The translations under genes and the position numbers were made by a program. A stretch of 64,000 nt of DNA from Thermoproteota archaeon (GTDB lineage Archaea > Thermoproteota > Thermoprotei_A > Sulfolobales > Ignisphaeraceae), in contig JAUQPB010000005.1 of the NCBI GenBank assembly GCA_030550585.1, positions 1 to 64,000 of the forward strand, written 5' to 3'. How positions within the stretch are numbered: position 1 is the stretch's first letter; the number at the start of each line of letters is the position of its first letter. A model generated the notes under the pieces. That model saw only the letters and a program-made list of their open reading frames with translations, did no database searches and was not told the origin of the DNA. Shown piece by piece: positions 35,737 to 45,504 of this stretch.

Positions 35737-36729
35737 TTAGATTTCTGTTGCTAGCCTGCCTATAAGCTTTATCTTCTCTATCGCTATCTTCTCTGGGAGA
35801 AACTCTAGATTTGTGTTGTGCGTTACATATATATTTTCAGCGTTTCTCAAGGTCTTGCCAAGCTCCTCTAGAAATCTCTTGAGCTCTTCTACACTCTCCA
35901 TCCGAGTGTTTCTACTGTCTATAATCCCCAGGGCAATCTCCCTGAAGCTCTCTAGATCCTTACCCACCTTTTCTATGGCTTCTCTATCCAAAAGCTTGTT
36001 GCTGACAAGATCTACAACTGGTATGATTCTCGTATCTCTGGAGATTCTACCAATTTTCTTTATGTTTTCGCTGTTGTAGCCAAAATAGATGGTTATCCAT
36101 ATAGAGCCTTTGAACAGTTCTGAGACCCTCTTATAGAGATCTATAAGCTCGTCTGGAACTATAGTAAAGGCTAGTTCGGGTTCGTGGATGTCAAGATGTT
36201 TGACCCCTTCTCTAGAGCACCTCTCTGCCTCTGTTAAAACAACTTTCTCTATGTAGTCTCTAGCAAGAGACTCTCTAGACATGTAAGCATTGTCAACAAC
36301 AAGAGAGTTTGTAGCTAGTGTTAGTGGTCCTGGCAATGACAGGCTAACCATTTCTACCTTATCGATGTAGCCTATACCCTTCAGATCATCTACAAGATTT
36401 GCACATACAACAGCACCTCCATAGCTTATAGCTTTGCTGAAGACTGGCTGGCGGAAGAAGAAGTTATTGTCGTAGAATCTCTTGAGACCGTTGACCTCGG
36501 CGCCGATGTAGCTGGATAGAGGGTTGAACAAGTCATCCCATCTGTACATACCATCACTGCTTCTACTCAGTCTAGCATTAGAGACTAGGTCTAGCAGATT
36601 CTTCAGCTCTCTTCTGTATACCTGATCCAGTTGCTTCCTATCTATCTTCCCCAGCTGGTATCTAGACAATGCCTTAGCTATTCTCTTGGTTCTGGGCATA
36701 GAGCCGAAAACCATTCCTTTGAACATCAC
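35737..36729 (-). CDS. MetE N-terminal-like protein
   Basis: A 330-residue protein related to the methionine synthase (cobalamin-independent) barrel. The N-terminal FGSMPRTKRIAKAL resembles the family's IGSYPR start, and later HLDIHEPELAF matches the VDEPAL position. The zinc-ligand positions of the catalytic domain appear lost: IYFGYNSEN stands where HICYG is found in the neighbour, and VTHNTNLEF where NPDCG is found. It is 6 nt downstream of the catalytic gene. It likely serves as the folate or methyl-donor-side partner in a two-gene MetE. Confidence 0.8.
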   Translation of the reverse strand: MMFKGMVFGSMPRTKRIAKALSRYQLGKIDRKQLDQVYRRELKNLLDLVSNARLSRSSDGMYRWDDLFNPLSSYIGAEVNGLKRFYDNNFFFRQPVFSKAISYGGAVVCANLVDDLKGIGYIDKVEMVSLSLPGPLTLATNSLVVDNAYMSRESLARDYIEKVVLTEAERCSREGVKHLDIHEPELAFTIVPDELIDLYKRVSELFKGSIWITIYFGYNSENIKKIGRISRDTRIIPVVDLVSNKLLDREAIEKVGKDLESFREIALGIIDSRNTRMESVEELKRFLEELGKTLRNAENIYVTHNTNLEFLPEKIAIEKIKLIGRLATEI

Positions 36730-36735
36730 ACTATC

Positions 36736-37758
36736 TCACCTTTTCAGCGGTATCCTGTCTAAGCCTCTTTCCCTCAGCTCCTTCCTAACAATCTCGACAC
36801 CTCTAACCATATTCTCCAGCTTTGCTCTAGCTATTTTCCTAGGCAGGAGTTTTAGCCCACAATCTGGGTTGACATAGATTTGCTCTGGCTTTACATACTT
36901 AAACGCTTTGTTCAGGGCTTTTGCAACTTCTTCGGGGGTTTCAACTCTTCTTGAGTGCACGTCTATTACACCTAGACCCACCTCCTTATCCCCTAACCTA
37001 TCCAAAATTCCGATGTCTCTAAAGCCTCTATTGGCAAATTCTAGCGCTAGCTGACTAAACCTAAGCCTGTCGAAGTAGTTGGCTAGAAGCTCGTAATTTC
37101 CATAGCATATGTGTATCCCCAGCTTTATGTTCACGCCCTTGGTAACCTCATTTACAGCATCAATAGCCCACTCCATTTCCTTGGGACTTGTTGTTAGGGC
37201 AGGCTCATCAACTTGTACAAACAGCGCGCCTGCCTCCTCCAGCCTCTTGATCTCTGAATTAATGATTTTCGCAAGCTCGAATACCAGATCCTCCTTCGAG
37301 GGATAGTACTCGTTATAGCTCCAATCAGCTATTGTGTAAGGTCCTGTCACAGTTACTTTGAGAACCCTTCTACTGCTTACCCTCCTAAGATACTGAAACT
37401 CTTCAACAACTATAGGCTTTTCATAGACAAGCCTCGAGACAACTGCGGGCTTGTTGAAGAAGTTGTTTCCCCATACCCTCACAGGGCCATAGAATCTGAA
37501 ACCTCTGATCCTCTCAGCAAAGTATTCTACCATGTCATCTCTGCGCATCTCTCCATCGCTTGGAATGTCTATTCCAGCCTCCTCCTGCTCCCTAACAACA
37601 GCCTGCACAGCATCGTCAAAAGCCTCGCGAAGCTCCTCTACACCTATTCTACCAGCTCTATAGAGCTTAACAGCATATACAAGCCATCTAGGTCTGGGAT
37701 AGCTACCTATAACAGTTGTGGGAAGCACAGGCAACTCCACATTCATCTCTTTGAGCAT
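36736..37758 (-). CDS. metE: Cobalamin-independent methionine synthase, catalytic part
   Basis: About 340 residues: the C-terminal (core) MetE barrel that moves a methyl group to homocysteine. Motifs are TTVIGSYPRP, DGEMRRDDMVEYF, VQVDEPAL, zinc ligands in IHICYGNY and the Cys of YVNPDCGLK. Crenarchaeal core-MetE enzymes may use methyl donors other than methyl-tetrahydrofolate glutamates; the donor is not evident here. ATG 37758 follows a GGTG element, and TATA-like CTATATAAATC lies at 37820-37830. It is divergent from thyX. Confidence 0.9.
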   Translation of the reverse strand: MLKEMNVELPVLPTTVIGSYPRPRWLVYAVKLYRAGRIGVEELREAFDDAVQAVVREQEEAGIDIPSDGEMRRDDMVEYFAERIRGFRFYGPVRVWGNNFFNKPAVVSRLVYEKPIVVEEFQYLRRVSSRRVLKVTVTGPYTIADWSYNEYYPSKEDLVFELAKIINSEIKRLEEAGALFVQVDEPALTTSPKEMEWAIDAVNEVTKGVNIKLGIHICYGNYELLANYFDRLRFSQLALEFANRGFRDIGILDRLGDKEVGLGVIDVHSRRVETPEEVAKALNKAFKYVKPEQIYVNPDCGLKLLPRKIARAKLENMVRGVEIVRKELRERGLDRIPLKR

Positions 37759-37917
37759 AGCCAACCACACCCAGGGGGCTGTGAAGCAGCTCTACAGAGA
37801 ACTCAGAACACTTGATTTATATAGAGACCCTCCATCCAATTTGCTGAACAGCTTATCTAAATCTGTTTTAGGACAGGTTTATCTAGATGCGCTCTCCAGT
37901 TATCTCGGCTATGGCGC

Positions 37918-38664
37918 ATGGCTACCGTTAGACTTGTCGCATATACAAAACCTGTTGTAGGCGAGGATCCCCGGAGGCTTGCTGTTCTAGCAGTCAAGGT
38001 TTCTGCCGGCAATCTCCACAAACGCGACTGGATCCACTACCTAACATTATATCCTGAAGAACATGTCGGCGAACACATAGTCAAAGCCTCTCGGTATCCA
38101 GTGGTCTTAGAGCACATAGTCTTCACATTCCTAGTAGAGGACATATCCCGTGTCGCCAGCCACCAGCTGGTTAGACACAGAATAGCCTCCTATACCCAAG
38201 AATCCCAACGCTATAGCGAAAGCTATATGAAGCAAGTCATCGAATGCCTCAATATCATTGGGGCGAGCAATGCCGAAAAAGCTTTTGAGATATTTAAAGA
38301 AAAGCCCAAAGATGTCTTACACTGCATAGAAAAGGGCTTTGTAGTACCTCCCCAAATCATGTCAAATAGCCAAGCACTACAAACATTCACAGAAGAGATT
38401 CTCAGAGCAATCTACAGCTACTACAAACTATTGAACCAGGGGATCAGCCTAGAGGACGCGAGATTCGCCATTCCACAAGCATCTAAAACACGACTCCTAG
38501 TCACACTAAACCTACGAGAACTACTCCACATCGCATGTCTCAGACTAAAACCAGAGGCACAGTGGGAGATAAGAGAAATAGTAGAAAAAATGTTAGCAGA
38601 GGCCTCAAAAATAGTTCCAGAAGCAACCGAACTACTAAAACTAACATGTAGTGACACAAAATAA
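37918..38664 (+). CDS. thyX: Flavin-dependent thymidylate synthase
   Basis: A 248-residue ThyX that makes dTMP from dUMP with FAD and methylene-folate. The family motif RHRxxSxxxxSxR appears as RHRIASYTQESQR (residues about 85-97) preceded by VASHQLV. The C-terminal region has NLRELLHIACLRL with the conserved Arg/His face. The folate-linked neighbour metE is divergent. Late codons are strongly A-ending. Confidence 0.95.
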   Translation: MATVRLVAYTKPVVGEDPRRLAVLAVKVSAGNLHKRDWIHYLTLYPEEHVGEHIVKASRYPVVLEHIVFTFLVEDISRVASHQLVRHRIASYTQESQRYSESYMKQVIECLNIIGASNAEKAFEIFKEKPKDVLHCIEKGFVVPPQIMSNSQALQTFTEEILRAIYSYYKLLNQGISLEDARFAIPQASKTRLLVTLNLRELLHIACLRLKPEAQWEIREIVEKMLAEASKIVPEATELLKLTCSDTK

Positions 38665-38875
38665 AGAGCACTGCATTCGACAAGTTCAATCTATCACTAT
38701 TATCATCTCTACATCTTCCACAATAGCTTATGGCGAGTCCATTTATCAAGTAAGATATTTTCTTCGATATAGATTGGTCATCCTTTTGTTAATAAGAATT
38801 GATACTGCTATGAAACTGTACTTCTTTAGCATATTCAAAGCTATTCCTTCCTAGAACATGGCATGCTTTTATATG

Positions 38876-39118
38876 ATGAAGATTTTTAGAGTTGTTGCCA
38901 AATTTAATGTTGGCTTCCCCTAAACTGTGGTCTATGGGTTTTTTGGGTATGTTAGGAATTTGCCTGATGGGAGTGTGGAGATACATGTTGAGGGGTCTGA
39001 GGATAGGGTTGATGCTTTTGTTGAGGCTGTTAAAGGTCTTAGGGAGTTTGATATATGGGAGGTTGAGTTGGTGAAAACGAGTGTTGTTGGATACAATGAT
39101 TTTGTTATAGTGCCATAG
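38876..39118 (+). pseudogene. Decayed acylphosphatase
   Basis: The frame reads MKIFRVVAKFNVGFP, TAA, then TVVYGFFGYVRNLPDGSVEI and continues to a stop at 39118. The second part is the standard acylphosphatase core with catalytic Asn in GYVRNLPDG. The stop and a missing stretch fall where the catalytic Arg loop (VQGVGFR) should be. Translation could restart at GTG 38927, giving 63 residues without the Arg, unlikely to be active. TATA-like CTTTTATATG lies at 38865-38874. Confidence 0.65.
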
Positions 39119-39143
39119 GCTAAGGCTCTATTCTGTTTGTGGT

Positions 39144-39584
39144 CTAGATGTCTACGACGAATGTTGCGTACCACCTGCTGTTTTCTCTCCATATTCTCAT
39201 CTCGTTATATGTAACTGCTTTGACAACTGTTCTAGGTTCGTGTTTGCCATGTTGAAACTCTTCTCCTTTTGCATACCCCTCTAAACAGATTATCTTCTCC
39301 TCGCCACTTTTCTCATACATTTTCAGAACCTTGAATTCTCCGAAAACGAGGTTTTTGCTGTCGTGGTGATAGAGCATCTCTTCTAGCCATCTGTAAAGCA
39401 GATTCTCCATATCATATCCACACACAGTAACAGGGATAGTCTCTCTGGGTTCAACTTTTGTGGTATCTGTAATGACTTCGAACATCGCTTTTGCCGCCTC
39501 TTCGAAAACAGCCTCCACACTCTCTCCCCAAACCTTTATAAGCACATCAGCAGTGTGGCTCATAAACTCGTAGCCTCTATCCAT
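39144..39584 (-). CDS. Archease
   Basis: A 146-residue archease, the partner that allows the RNA ligase RtcB to work over many turnovers in tRNA splicing. The family's N-terminal FMSHTADVLIKVWG, the central YRWLEEMLYHHD and the C-terminal KAVTYNEMRI are present, with acidic residues that bind metal. RtcB itself is not in the window. Its role in tRNA splicing is of interest given the odd tRNA pieces at 2032 and 4714. Confidence 0.93.
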   Translation of the reverse strand: MDRGYEFMSHTADVLIKVWGESVEAVFEEAAKAMFEVITDTTKVEPRETIPVTVCGYDMENLLYRWLEEMLYHHDSKNLVFGEFKVLKMYEKSGEEKIICLEGYAKGEEFQHGKHEPRTVVKAVTYNEMRIWRENSRWYATFVVDI

Positions 39585-39658
39585 ATCACCACCAATCTGT
39601 AGAAACTATGCAACAAGGATTTTAAAGCTTGAAACAATATAAAATACTGGTGTTTTCC

Positions 39659-40249
39659 ATGGCAAAACTCAAGATTTTGCCCACAGACACTCTGATAATT
39701 GTTGACATGCAAAACGATTTCATGCCAGGTGGCGCCCTCCCAGTCCCCAATGCACTATCGATAATCCCCACAATCAACAGGTATATAGAGGTGTTTGAGA
39801 AGGCAAAAGCAGTCGTTGTTGCCACAAGGGATTGGCACCCACAAAACCACATCTCATTCAATACTAGGGGCGGTCCATGGCCGCCACACTGCATTCAAAA
39901 TACATGGGGTGCTCAGTTCCACAAGGATTTGAAGCTGCCTAGAGACGCCATAGTGGTTTCGAAGGCGTTCAAAGAGGATAAAGAGGCTTACAGTGGATTC
40001 GAAGACACCGAGCTAGACTCTGTTCTGAGGCAACGTGGTGTGAGAAGGATTTTCGTGGCTGGTGTAGCCACAGAGTACTGTGTGAAGGCAACGGCTGAAG
40101 ATGGCTTGAGGCTAGGCTACCAAGTGTTTATTTTGGAAGATGCTGTGAAGGGTATAAACAGCCCTCCAGGATCTGAGGAAAGAGCTATAGACAATCTTAT
40201 AAGCAAGGGGGCTGTAGCTATAAGGATAGGCGATATTGTAACAGATTGA
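39659..40249 (+). CDS. pncA: Nicotinamidase
   Basis: A 196-residue isochorismatase-fold hydrolase that turns nicotinamide into nicotinate for NAD salvage. The catalytic Asp is in IIVDMQNDFM, metal-binding residues in ATRDWHPQNH, the catalytic Lys in VVSKAFKED, and the nucleophile Cys in GVATEYCVKATA. ATG 39659 is preferred to the TTG 30 nt upstream, as it matches the family N-terminus. Confidence 0.93.
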   Translation: MAKLKILPTDTLIIVDMQNDFMPGGALPVPNALSIIPTINRYIEVFEKAKAVVVATRDWHPQNHISFNTRGGPWPPHCIQNTWGAQFHKDLKLPRDAIVVSKAFKEDKEAYSGFEDTELDSVLRQRGVRRIFVAGVATEYCVKATAEDGLRLGYQVFILEDAVKGINSPPGSEERAIDNLISKGAVAIRIGDIVTD

Positions 40250-40319
40250 TTTGTGGTTAACCGAGGTGAAGCGCAAAGCACAAAACATTTCTAAGTGTAT
40301 AGAAGCCTAGGGCAGAGAC

Positions 40320-40862
40320 TTGAGCAGCGAGAACATAGCTAGCAAAGTGATAGAGTATCTGAAGTGGCATCCAAATGCAAAACCATCTGAAATAGCAGAC
40401 TATCTAGGTGTTAGCCCAAGGCTTGTCAGAGCTGTTCTGGCAAAGCTGAGGGCAAGAGGTGTTGTGTCGAGGACAGAGAAAGGCTATGTACTAAGGGTGG
40501 AGGCACCTAAAACAGGTGTGAACACAGAGAAGATAGAGCAAAAGCCATTAGCAGACGTCACAAATATTACTAGAGAAGATAGAATTGCACTAGAGTCGAG
40601 GGATGTTCAATCCAGGTTGAGCGAGCTGGAGAATAGAGTAGAGTCTATAGAGAAAACCATCAACGAGCTGAAGAGCGCCATAGACAGTAAAGCAATTGAC
40701 AAAAACGCGGGGAAAACAACATGCAGAGAAATCTACGAAGCAATAGAGCTGGTGAAAATGGGTCTGGAATCCATTAGAGTGGGAGACCAGCACTCCCTCG
40801 ATTCAGTGCTAAACGAACTTGAAGACGTTCTGGAGAGACTAAGGAAATGCTTGGCCAGCTAA
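40320..40862 (+). CDS. Winged-helix protein with coiled coil
   Basis: A 180-residue protein. Residues about 5-60 form a helix-turn-helix of the MarR/ArsR-like winged kind (NAKPSEIADYLGVSPRLVRA, then LRARGVVSRTEKGYVL). After a linker comes a coiled coil (LSELENRVESIEKTINELK) and a second helical stretch. It is probably a dimeric DNA-binding regulator; the targets are unknown. TTG start. It follows pncA by 70 bp. Confidence 0.75.
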   Translation: MSSENIASKVIEYLKWHPNAKPSEIADYLGVSPRLVRAVLAKLRARGVVSRTEKGYVLRVEAPKTGVNTEKIEQKPLADVTNITREDRIALESRDVQSRLSELENRVESIEKTINELKSAIDSKAIDKNAGKTTCREIYEAIELVKMGLESIRVGDQHSLDSVLNELEDVLERLRKCLAS

Positions 40863-40977
40863 TCAGTGGGAGGAATGATCAATCACCATTCAGTGCGACC
40901 GAAAGCTCATCATCTCCACGCCTAGCCCTTAGATGGCGAAAACCTCCTTTAAGGCTTGCTGCTCTTCTAAGTCAACC

Positions 40978-41901
40978 CTATATAGGTTGCTCGGCTATAG
41001 AGTCTCTCGCTAGCGAAATATCCAACACTGATTTTGCGTATACAAAACCCTCTCTATACCCCGCAACAATCTCCTGGCCCTGGGACTCTATAGCACTGGA
41101 GAAGAGCCTGTATGCATCTTGAAGCAGCTTTCTGTGGAACACCACTATTGTTGTGATGATGTTGAAGCTCTTTGTACCCTTTGCCTCCTCACCAGGTGCT
41201 CTAGCAACTGCAACCTCTCTGCAGAGACTTCCAGAACGCGGCTTTTTGAAGCATATCTCTACTCTTGCACCCCTAGCCCTGGGCCTCTCTTTGTACTCTT
41301 CAACAAATCTGTAAACACCCTTCTCCTCGTCATAGACAAGCCTCTTATCCGCAGGGGCCTCTACAACCCATTTGACAGAGGTCTCATAGCCAGTGGGCCC
41401 CAGCTTTACCCTGGCAAGGGCTAGCTCGCTTCCCTTCGAGGCTCTAAGCTCTATTTCCTTTGTCGGTATTTTCGATTTGTCTAGACACAAAACGACAATG
41501 TCTCTATATTCACCAGATTTGATGATAAAACCCGGTGCAATTGCCAGAACATTGTTTCCTCTATCGACATAGACGTAGAAAGAGCTGTTGCAGATTGTGT
41601 CGAGGTCTAGCACCGATGCTTCAACTTGTTGTGCATTAGCCACCTCTACCTTGCTGTGATAGCTGCTGCTCTTGCCATTGCTAACCCAGTACCCCTCTAT
41701 ATAAACATCTCCAATATCGATTGTGGCTACAGCTGGGAGGAAAAGCTTTTTGTCTTCGATGTGCATACCATATACAAATCTCTTCACCAAATCCTCTCTA
41801 GAGATGTGAAGAGCGTAAGACGCAACGATAGCGACAATGGCTATAGACATAAGGGCTATAGATATGGATATGAAGGGATTGATTTGTATCTCAAAATACA
41901 T
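40978..41901 (-). CDS. Membrane-anchored hypothetical protein
   Basis: A 307-residue protein with one N-terminal helix (residues about 10-30) and a mainly beta-strand outside region with few cysteines (CNSSF, CLDKSK, CFKKPRSGSLC). The C-terminal stretch is helical. I recognise no family. It is transcribed with the same direction as the flavoprotein gene but with a separate 75-bp gap. Confidence 0.65.
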   Translation of the reverse strand: MYFEIQINPFISISIALMSIAIVAIVASYALHISREDLVKRFVYGMHIEDKKLFLPAVATIDIGDVYIEGYWVSNGKSSSYHSKVEVANAQQVEASVLDLDTICNSSFYVYVDRGNNVLAIAPGFIIKSGEYRDIVVLCLDKSKIPTKEIELRASKGSELALARVKLGPTGYETSVKWVVEAPADKRLVYDEEKGVYRFVEEYKERPRARGARVEICFKKPRSGSLCREVAVARAPGEEAKGTKSFNIITTIVVFHRKLLQDAYRLFSSAIESQGQEIVAGYREGFVYAKSVLDISLARDSIAEQPI

Positions 41902-41976
41902 TTGCTGTACCCATATCCTATTTGGCTGTTCTCGAGCAAGTTTTTATACTGCTATTGTATGTGGGGGAGGGTTTGC

Positions 41977-43317
41977 TCATCTAAGTTTCTTATATGCATC
42001 TAGAGCAGCTGTGTAGAGTGGGTATGTAACTGGGGATGGCGTTAGCCATGGATGTGTAGCCACTTGTAGTGATAACACATCTAGTAGGTGGGTCTTGCTC
42101 TGTATCAATATACTGACCATGTTTACCAATTCAGCGACCGATTGTCCTCCGGCTACTTGAGCCCCTATTATCTCTCCAGTTGTTTTTGACACTAACAGCT
42201 TTAGTTTTACTGTCTTGGCTCCTGGGAGTATAGTTGGGTGTTTGTCCACAGCCTCCGCAACCCCAACAACATATTCTATCCCCTCTTCTCTAGCTCTGCT
42301 CTCTGTTATCCCCACGGCTCCGAGAACTACTTCCCCTATCCTAGTGGAGAACGCACCTACATGTCCTATGTATCTACAAGACGTGTTGGTTGCCATATGT
42401 AGTGCAGCTACTCTAGCATCTGTTGTTGCGGCAGAGGCTAGCTGAACGAGCATTGGCTTTCCAGTGACTAGATCGAGCCTCTCCACACAGTCTCCAACAG
42501 CATAGACAATCGGGTTGCTAGATCTTCTACAGCTATCAACTACTATACCCCCTGTAACACCTATCCTCAGATTCATAGCCTTAGCCAAATCTGTGTTGGG
42601 CTCAACACCAATAGCTATAATAACGACATCAGCTGGAATCTCCTCGCCATTCGATAGCCTAACCTTTTCAGCTCTCCCACTACCTAATATCTTTGAAACG
42701 GTTACACCAGTCTTTATATTCACACCACGCTTCTTCAGCTCCTCCTCAGCCAAAATAGCGAAATCCTCGTCAAAGTTCTTGAGAAGACAGTGGGGGAGAA
42801 CCTCAACCAAGGTAACATTTTTACCTGTTTTCGAAAGGTCATCCGCTATCTCAACACCTACAAAACCACCTCCAACAATAACTATATTCGAAGCCTCTTT
42901 AACAGCTTTGATCATCTCCCTCAGATAGTTATAGTCCTTGATGATGTGATAGACATTCTTCAGATCCTCACCATATACACCAAGTCTCTTGGGCCTAGAG
43001 CCGGTGGCTAAAACAAGTTTCTTAAAACCTAGCTCCCCACTTTTCAATGTCTTGACGGATCTTCCATTCAGATCAACAGATGCGACCTCATCAACAAAAA
43101 TCTCAACACCTAGTTTGCGCAACGATTCGTCGCTAAGAATATTCTTATCGATGCTATCTATAGAGTTGAATAGGTAGGGTATGGCACAGGGAATCAAAAC
43201 CCTTTCCTCTCGCCTAATAACAGCAACAGACATCCCAGGGCTAAGCCTCTTCAACATAAGCGCAGTTGTGTAACCAGCTGGACCACCCCCAACAATCAAA
43301 ACATCATATGCTTTCAA
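41977..43317 (-). CDS. CoA-disulfide reductase/NADH oxidase-type flavoprotein
   Basis: A 446-residue FAD and NAD(P)H oxidoreductase. The FAD loop is IVGGGPAGYTTALM, the single active-site Cys is in LIPCAIPY, the NAD(P) loop is IVIVGGGFVGVEIA and the second FAD motif is VYAVGDCVERLD. The C-terminal dimer domain has HPTILPGAK. The redox Cys places it with CoA disulfide reductases and NADH oxidases that handle thiols, peroxide or sulfur in hyperthermophiles. The exact substrate is unclear. Confidence 0.9.
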   Translation of the reverse strand: MKAYDVLIVGGGPAGYTTALMLKRLSPGMSVAVIRREERVLIPCAIPYLFNSIDSIDKNILSDESLRKLGVEIFVDEVASVDLNGRSVKTLKSGELGFKKLVLATGSRPKRLGVYGEDLKNVYHIIKDYNYLREMIKAVKEASNIVIVGGGFVGVEIADDLSKTGKNVTLVEVLPHCLLKNFDEDFAILAEEELKKRGVNIKTGVTVSKILGSGRAEKVRLSNGEEIPADVVIIAIGVEPNTDLAKAMNLRIGVTGGIVVDSCRRSSNPIVYAVGDCVERLDLVTGKPMLVQLASAATTDARVAALHMATNTSCRYIGHVGAFSTRIGEVVLGAVGITESRAREEGIEYVVGVAEAVDKHPTILPGAKTVKLKLLVSKTTGEIIGAQVAGGQSVAELVNMVSILIQSKTHLLDVLSLQVATHPWLTPSPVTYPLYTAALDAYKKLR

Positions 43318-43368
43318 CAGACTTCACCAATGTTGTAAGGGATGGATCAGAATTTATACCTCATTGTT

Positions 43369-44157
43369 TCAATCTTCTCGCAGCATTCGCTCGTACTCAT
43401 CATATGCATCGTCCAATGCCTTCAAAAGCGTTTGTTTCGCTCCATACACATAGATCTTCTCTATAGCCTTTATAGTAACCCCCCTCGGCGTTATCACACT
43501 GTCTCTCAAATCGCTAACACTCTTCGCCTCTAGCAAAGCTCCAACACCCTGAAAAACTGTGGAGAGAGCCTTCTTAGCTATGTTGTATGGCACTCCAGCC
43601 CTTAGTGCAGACAATAGAAATGTGTCAAAAAGCTCTGCAACCATTGCCGGGGTTGACGCTGAGTAGAATGTTAGCATATCCAAGATTTTTTCATCGACCC
43701 ACTCAACTGTTCCTAGAAGACTGAAAACCTTCTCCACATAATCATTCTTTCTACTCGGGGGCGAGAGTGCTATGAAACCCTTGTTTATTTCGACAGCCAC
43801 GTTAGGCATTGCTCTATAGACTGTGGATTTTGGTAGCAGATTCTCAAGTTTTTTCAATGGTGTTGCAGCCGCTATGGATACAACAATTTTGTTGCTAGCA
43901 AAATCGGCTAGGTTTTTCAGAGCCTCCTCAACATCCCCAGGCTTTACAGCAACAATAATGATGTTAGAGACTGTGAATACGTCCTCGGCACTCCCCACCA
44001 CTCTAAATCCAAGAGACTCTGCATCTGCTCTAGCCTGAGGAGCCTTGTCATAGACTGTTAAACAAGCTTTTTCTATACCTGCCTTTGCAAAGCCCACTGC
44101 TATTGCTTTACCCATTCTGCCAAAGCCTATCAATCCTATTCTCAGACACTGGGACAA
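43369..44157 (-). CDS. proC: Pyrroline-5-carboxylate reductase
   Basis: A 262-residue enzyme for the last step of proline synthesis. The Rossmann loop is IGLIGFGRMGKAIAVGF. The conserved VAVKPGDVEEAL, MPNVAVEINKGF and the C-terminal substrate region (YSASTPAMVAELFD; ITPRGVTIKAIE) are present. Most ProC have TSPGGTT at the last site; here TPRGVT retains the turn. It is divergent from the aminotransferase gene. Confidence 0.9.
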   Translation of the reverse strand: MSQCLRIGLIGFGRMGKAIAVGFAKAGIEKACLTVYDKAPQARADAESLGFRVVGSAEDVFTVSNIIIVAVKPGDVEEALKNLADFASNKIVVSIAAATPLKKLENLLPKSTVYRAMPNVAVEINKGFIALSPPSRKNDYVEKVFSLLGTVEWVDEKILDMLTFYSASTPAMVAELFDTFLLSALRAGVPYNIAKKALSTVFQGVGALLEAKSVSDLRDSVITPRGVTIKAIEKIYVYGAKQTLLKALDDAYDEYERMLRED

Positions 44158-44218
44158 GCAATTGCACCACCTATAGCTCTGATCAACAGGTTTTTATACT
44201 CTAGCGACAGAAGATTTT

Positions 44219-45451
44219 TTGTTGGTGCATCCATTGAGGCAAGCACCAACGAGCGCTATAAGAGATGTTATAGATTTTCTGAGGGGGGAGACAGGCTTCA
44301 TATACACAGCAAAGGCTAGAGAGCTGTCTAAGAAGGGCTTCAAGGTTATAAACTTTGGTGTGGGGCAACCAGATTTTCCAACACCGAAGCACATAGTTGA
44401 AGAGGCTAAGAAGGCTCTTGACGACGGCTTCACAGGGTATACAGAGGTTGCTGGGATACCAGAGCTTAGACAGGCTATAGCAGAGTATTTGAATGAGAGA
44501 TACGGATCTGATGTAAAACCGGATGAGGTTATTGTCACACCTGGTGCAAAAGCAGCTTTGTTCCTAGCCTTCGCAGCCTATATAAGACCTGGTGACGAGG
44601 TTATAATCCCAGACCCCTCATACTATGTATACCCCGAGATAACAAAGTTTCTCGGTGGAAAACCTGTTTACGTGCCACTGAAGTGGCTTGGCTCTGAGAG
44701 AGGCTTTGAACTAGATGTAGATGCAATTGAAAAAGCTATAACAAGCAAGACCAGGGCCGTAGTTATAAACAATCCACACAACCCAACAGGAGCCCTATTC
44801 ACGCCAAAGGAGATTACAAAGATTTTTGAAATAGCTACTGAGAGAAACATTCTCGTTATAGTAGATGAGATCTATGACAACTTTGTCTATGAAGGAGATT
44901 TCAAGTCTTTCATAAGCTTCGAGAACTGGAGAGACTACGTAGTCTATACAAATGGGCTCTCAAAAACGTTCTCAATGACTGGCTGGAGACTTGGATACCT
45001 AGTCGTCAGAAGAGAGATAGCATCTAGGCTAACAAAACTCGCTGTAAATGTGTGGACCTGCGCCACCTCATTTGTTCAAAGAGCTGGGGTAAAAGCACTA
45101 AAAGGTGATTGGGGGCCGGTGAAAGAGATGATAGAAACTTTTAGAAGAAGAAGAGATATCATGGTTAGCGAGCTCAGCAAAATCGATGGTGTGGCTGTGT
45201 GGAGAAGTAGGGGGGCATTCTACCTGTACCCCAACATCAGAAAAGTTTTGGACAAGCTCGACACAGATGTTGAAACATTTGCAAATAGGCTTCTAGAGGA
45301 GAAGCATGTAGTCTTGTTGCCGGGAACTGTATTCTCTGAAACAGATTTTGGCAGAAATTTCATAAGACTAAGCTTTGCATTGAATGAAGAGCTCATTGTC
45401 GAGGGTGTCAATAGATTGAAGAGTTTTATATATGAACACAAAAAGCTGTGA
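44219..45451 (+). CDS. Class I/II aminotransferase
   Basis: A 410-residue PLP enzyme, aspartate or aromatic aminotransferase type. Sequence marks are INFGVGQPDFPTP, INNPHNPTGALF, VDEIYDNFVYEG, the PLP lysine in TNGLSKTFSMTGWR, and the C-terminal Arg in NFIRLSFA. Substrate choice between aspartate and aromatic keto acids cannot be settled. It could feed aryl-pyruvates linked with IorAB. The start is TTG 44219 or a later codon. Confidence 0.9.
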   Translation: MLVHPLRQAPTSAIRDVIDFLRGETGFIYTAKARELSKKGFKVINFGVGQPDFPTPKHIVEEAKKALDDGFTGYTEVAGIPELRQAIAEYLNERYGSDVKPDEVIVTPGAKAALFLAFAAYIRPGDEVIIPDPSYYVYPEITKFLGGKPVYVPLKWLGSERGFELDVDAIEKAITSKTRAVVINNPHNPTGALFTPKEITKIFEIATERNILVIVDEIYDNFVYEGDFKSFISFENWRDYVVYTNGLSKTFSMTGWRLGYLVVRREIASRLTKLAVNVWTCATSFVQRAGVKALKGDWGPVKEMIETFRRRRDIMVSELSKIDGVAVWRSRGAFYLYPNIRKVLDKLDTDVETFANRLLEEKHVVLLPGTVFSETDFGRNFIRLSFALNEELIVEGVNRLKSFIYEHKKL

Positions 45452-45504
45452 TTCTGTGAAATGTTTTAGAGACTCTGATTAGAGTATATCGATGGTGATA
45501 GGAC

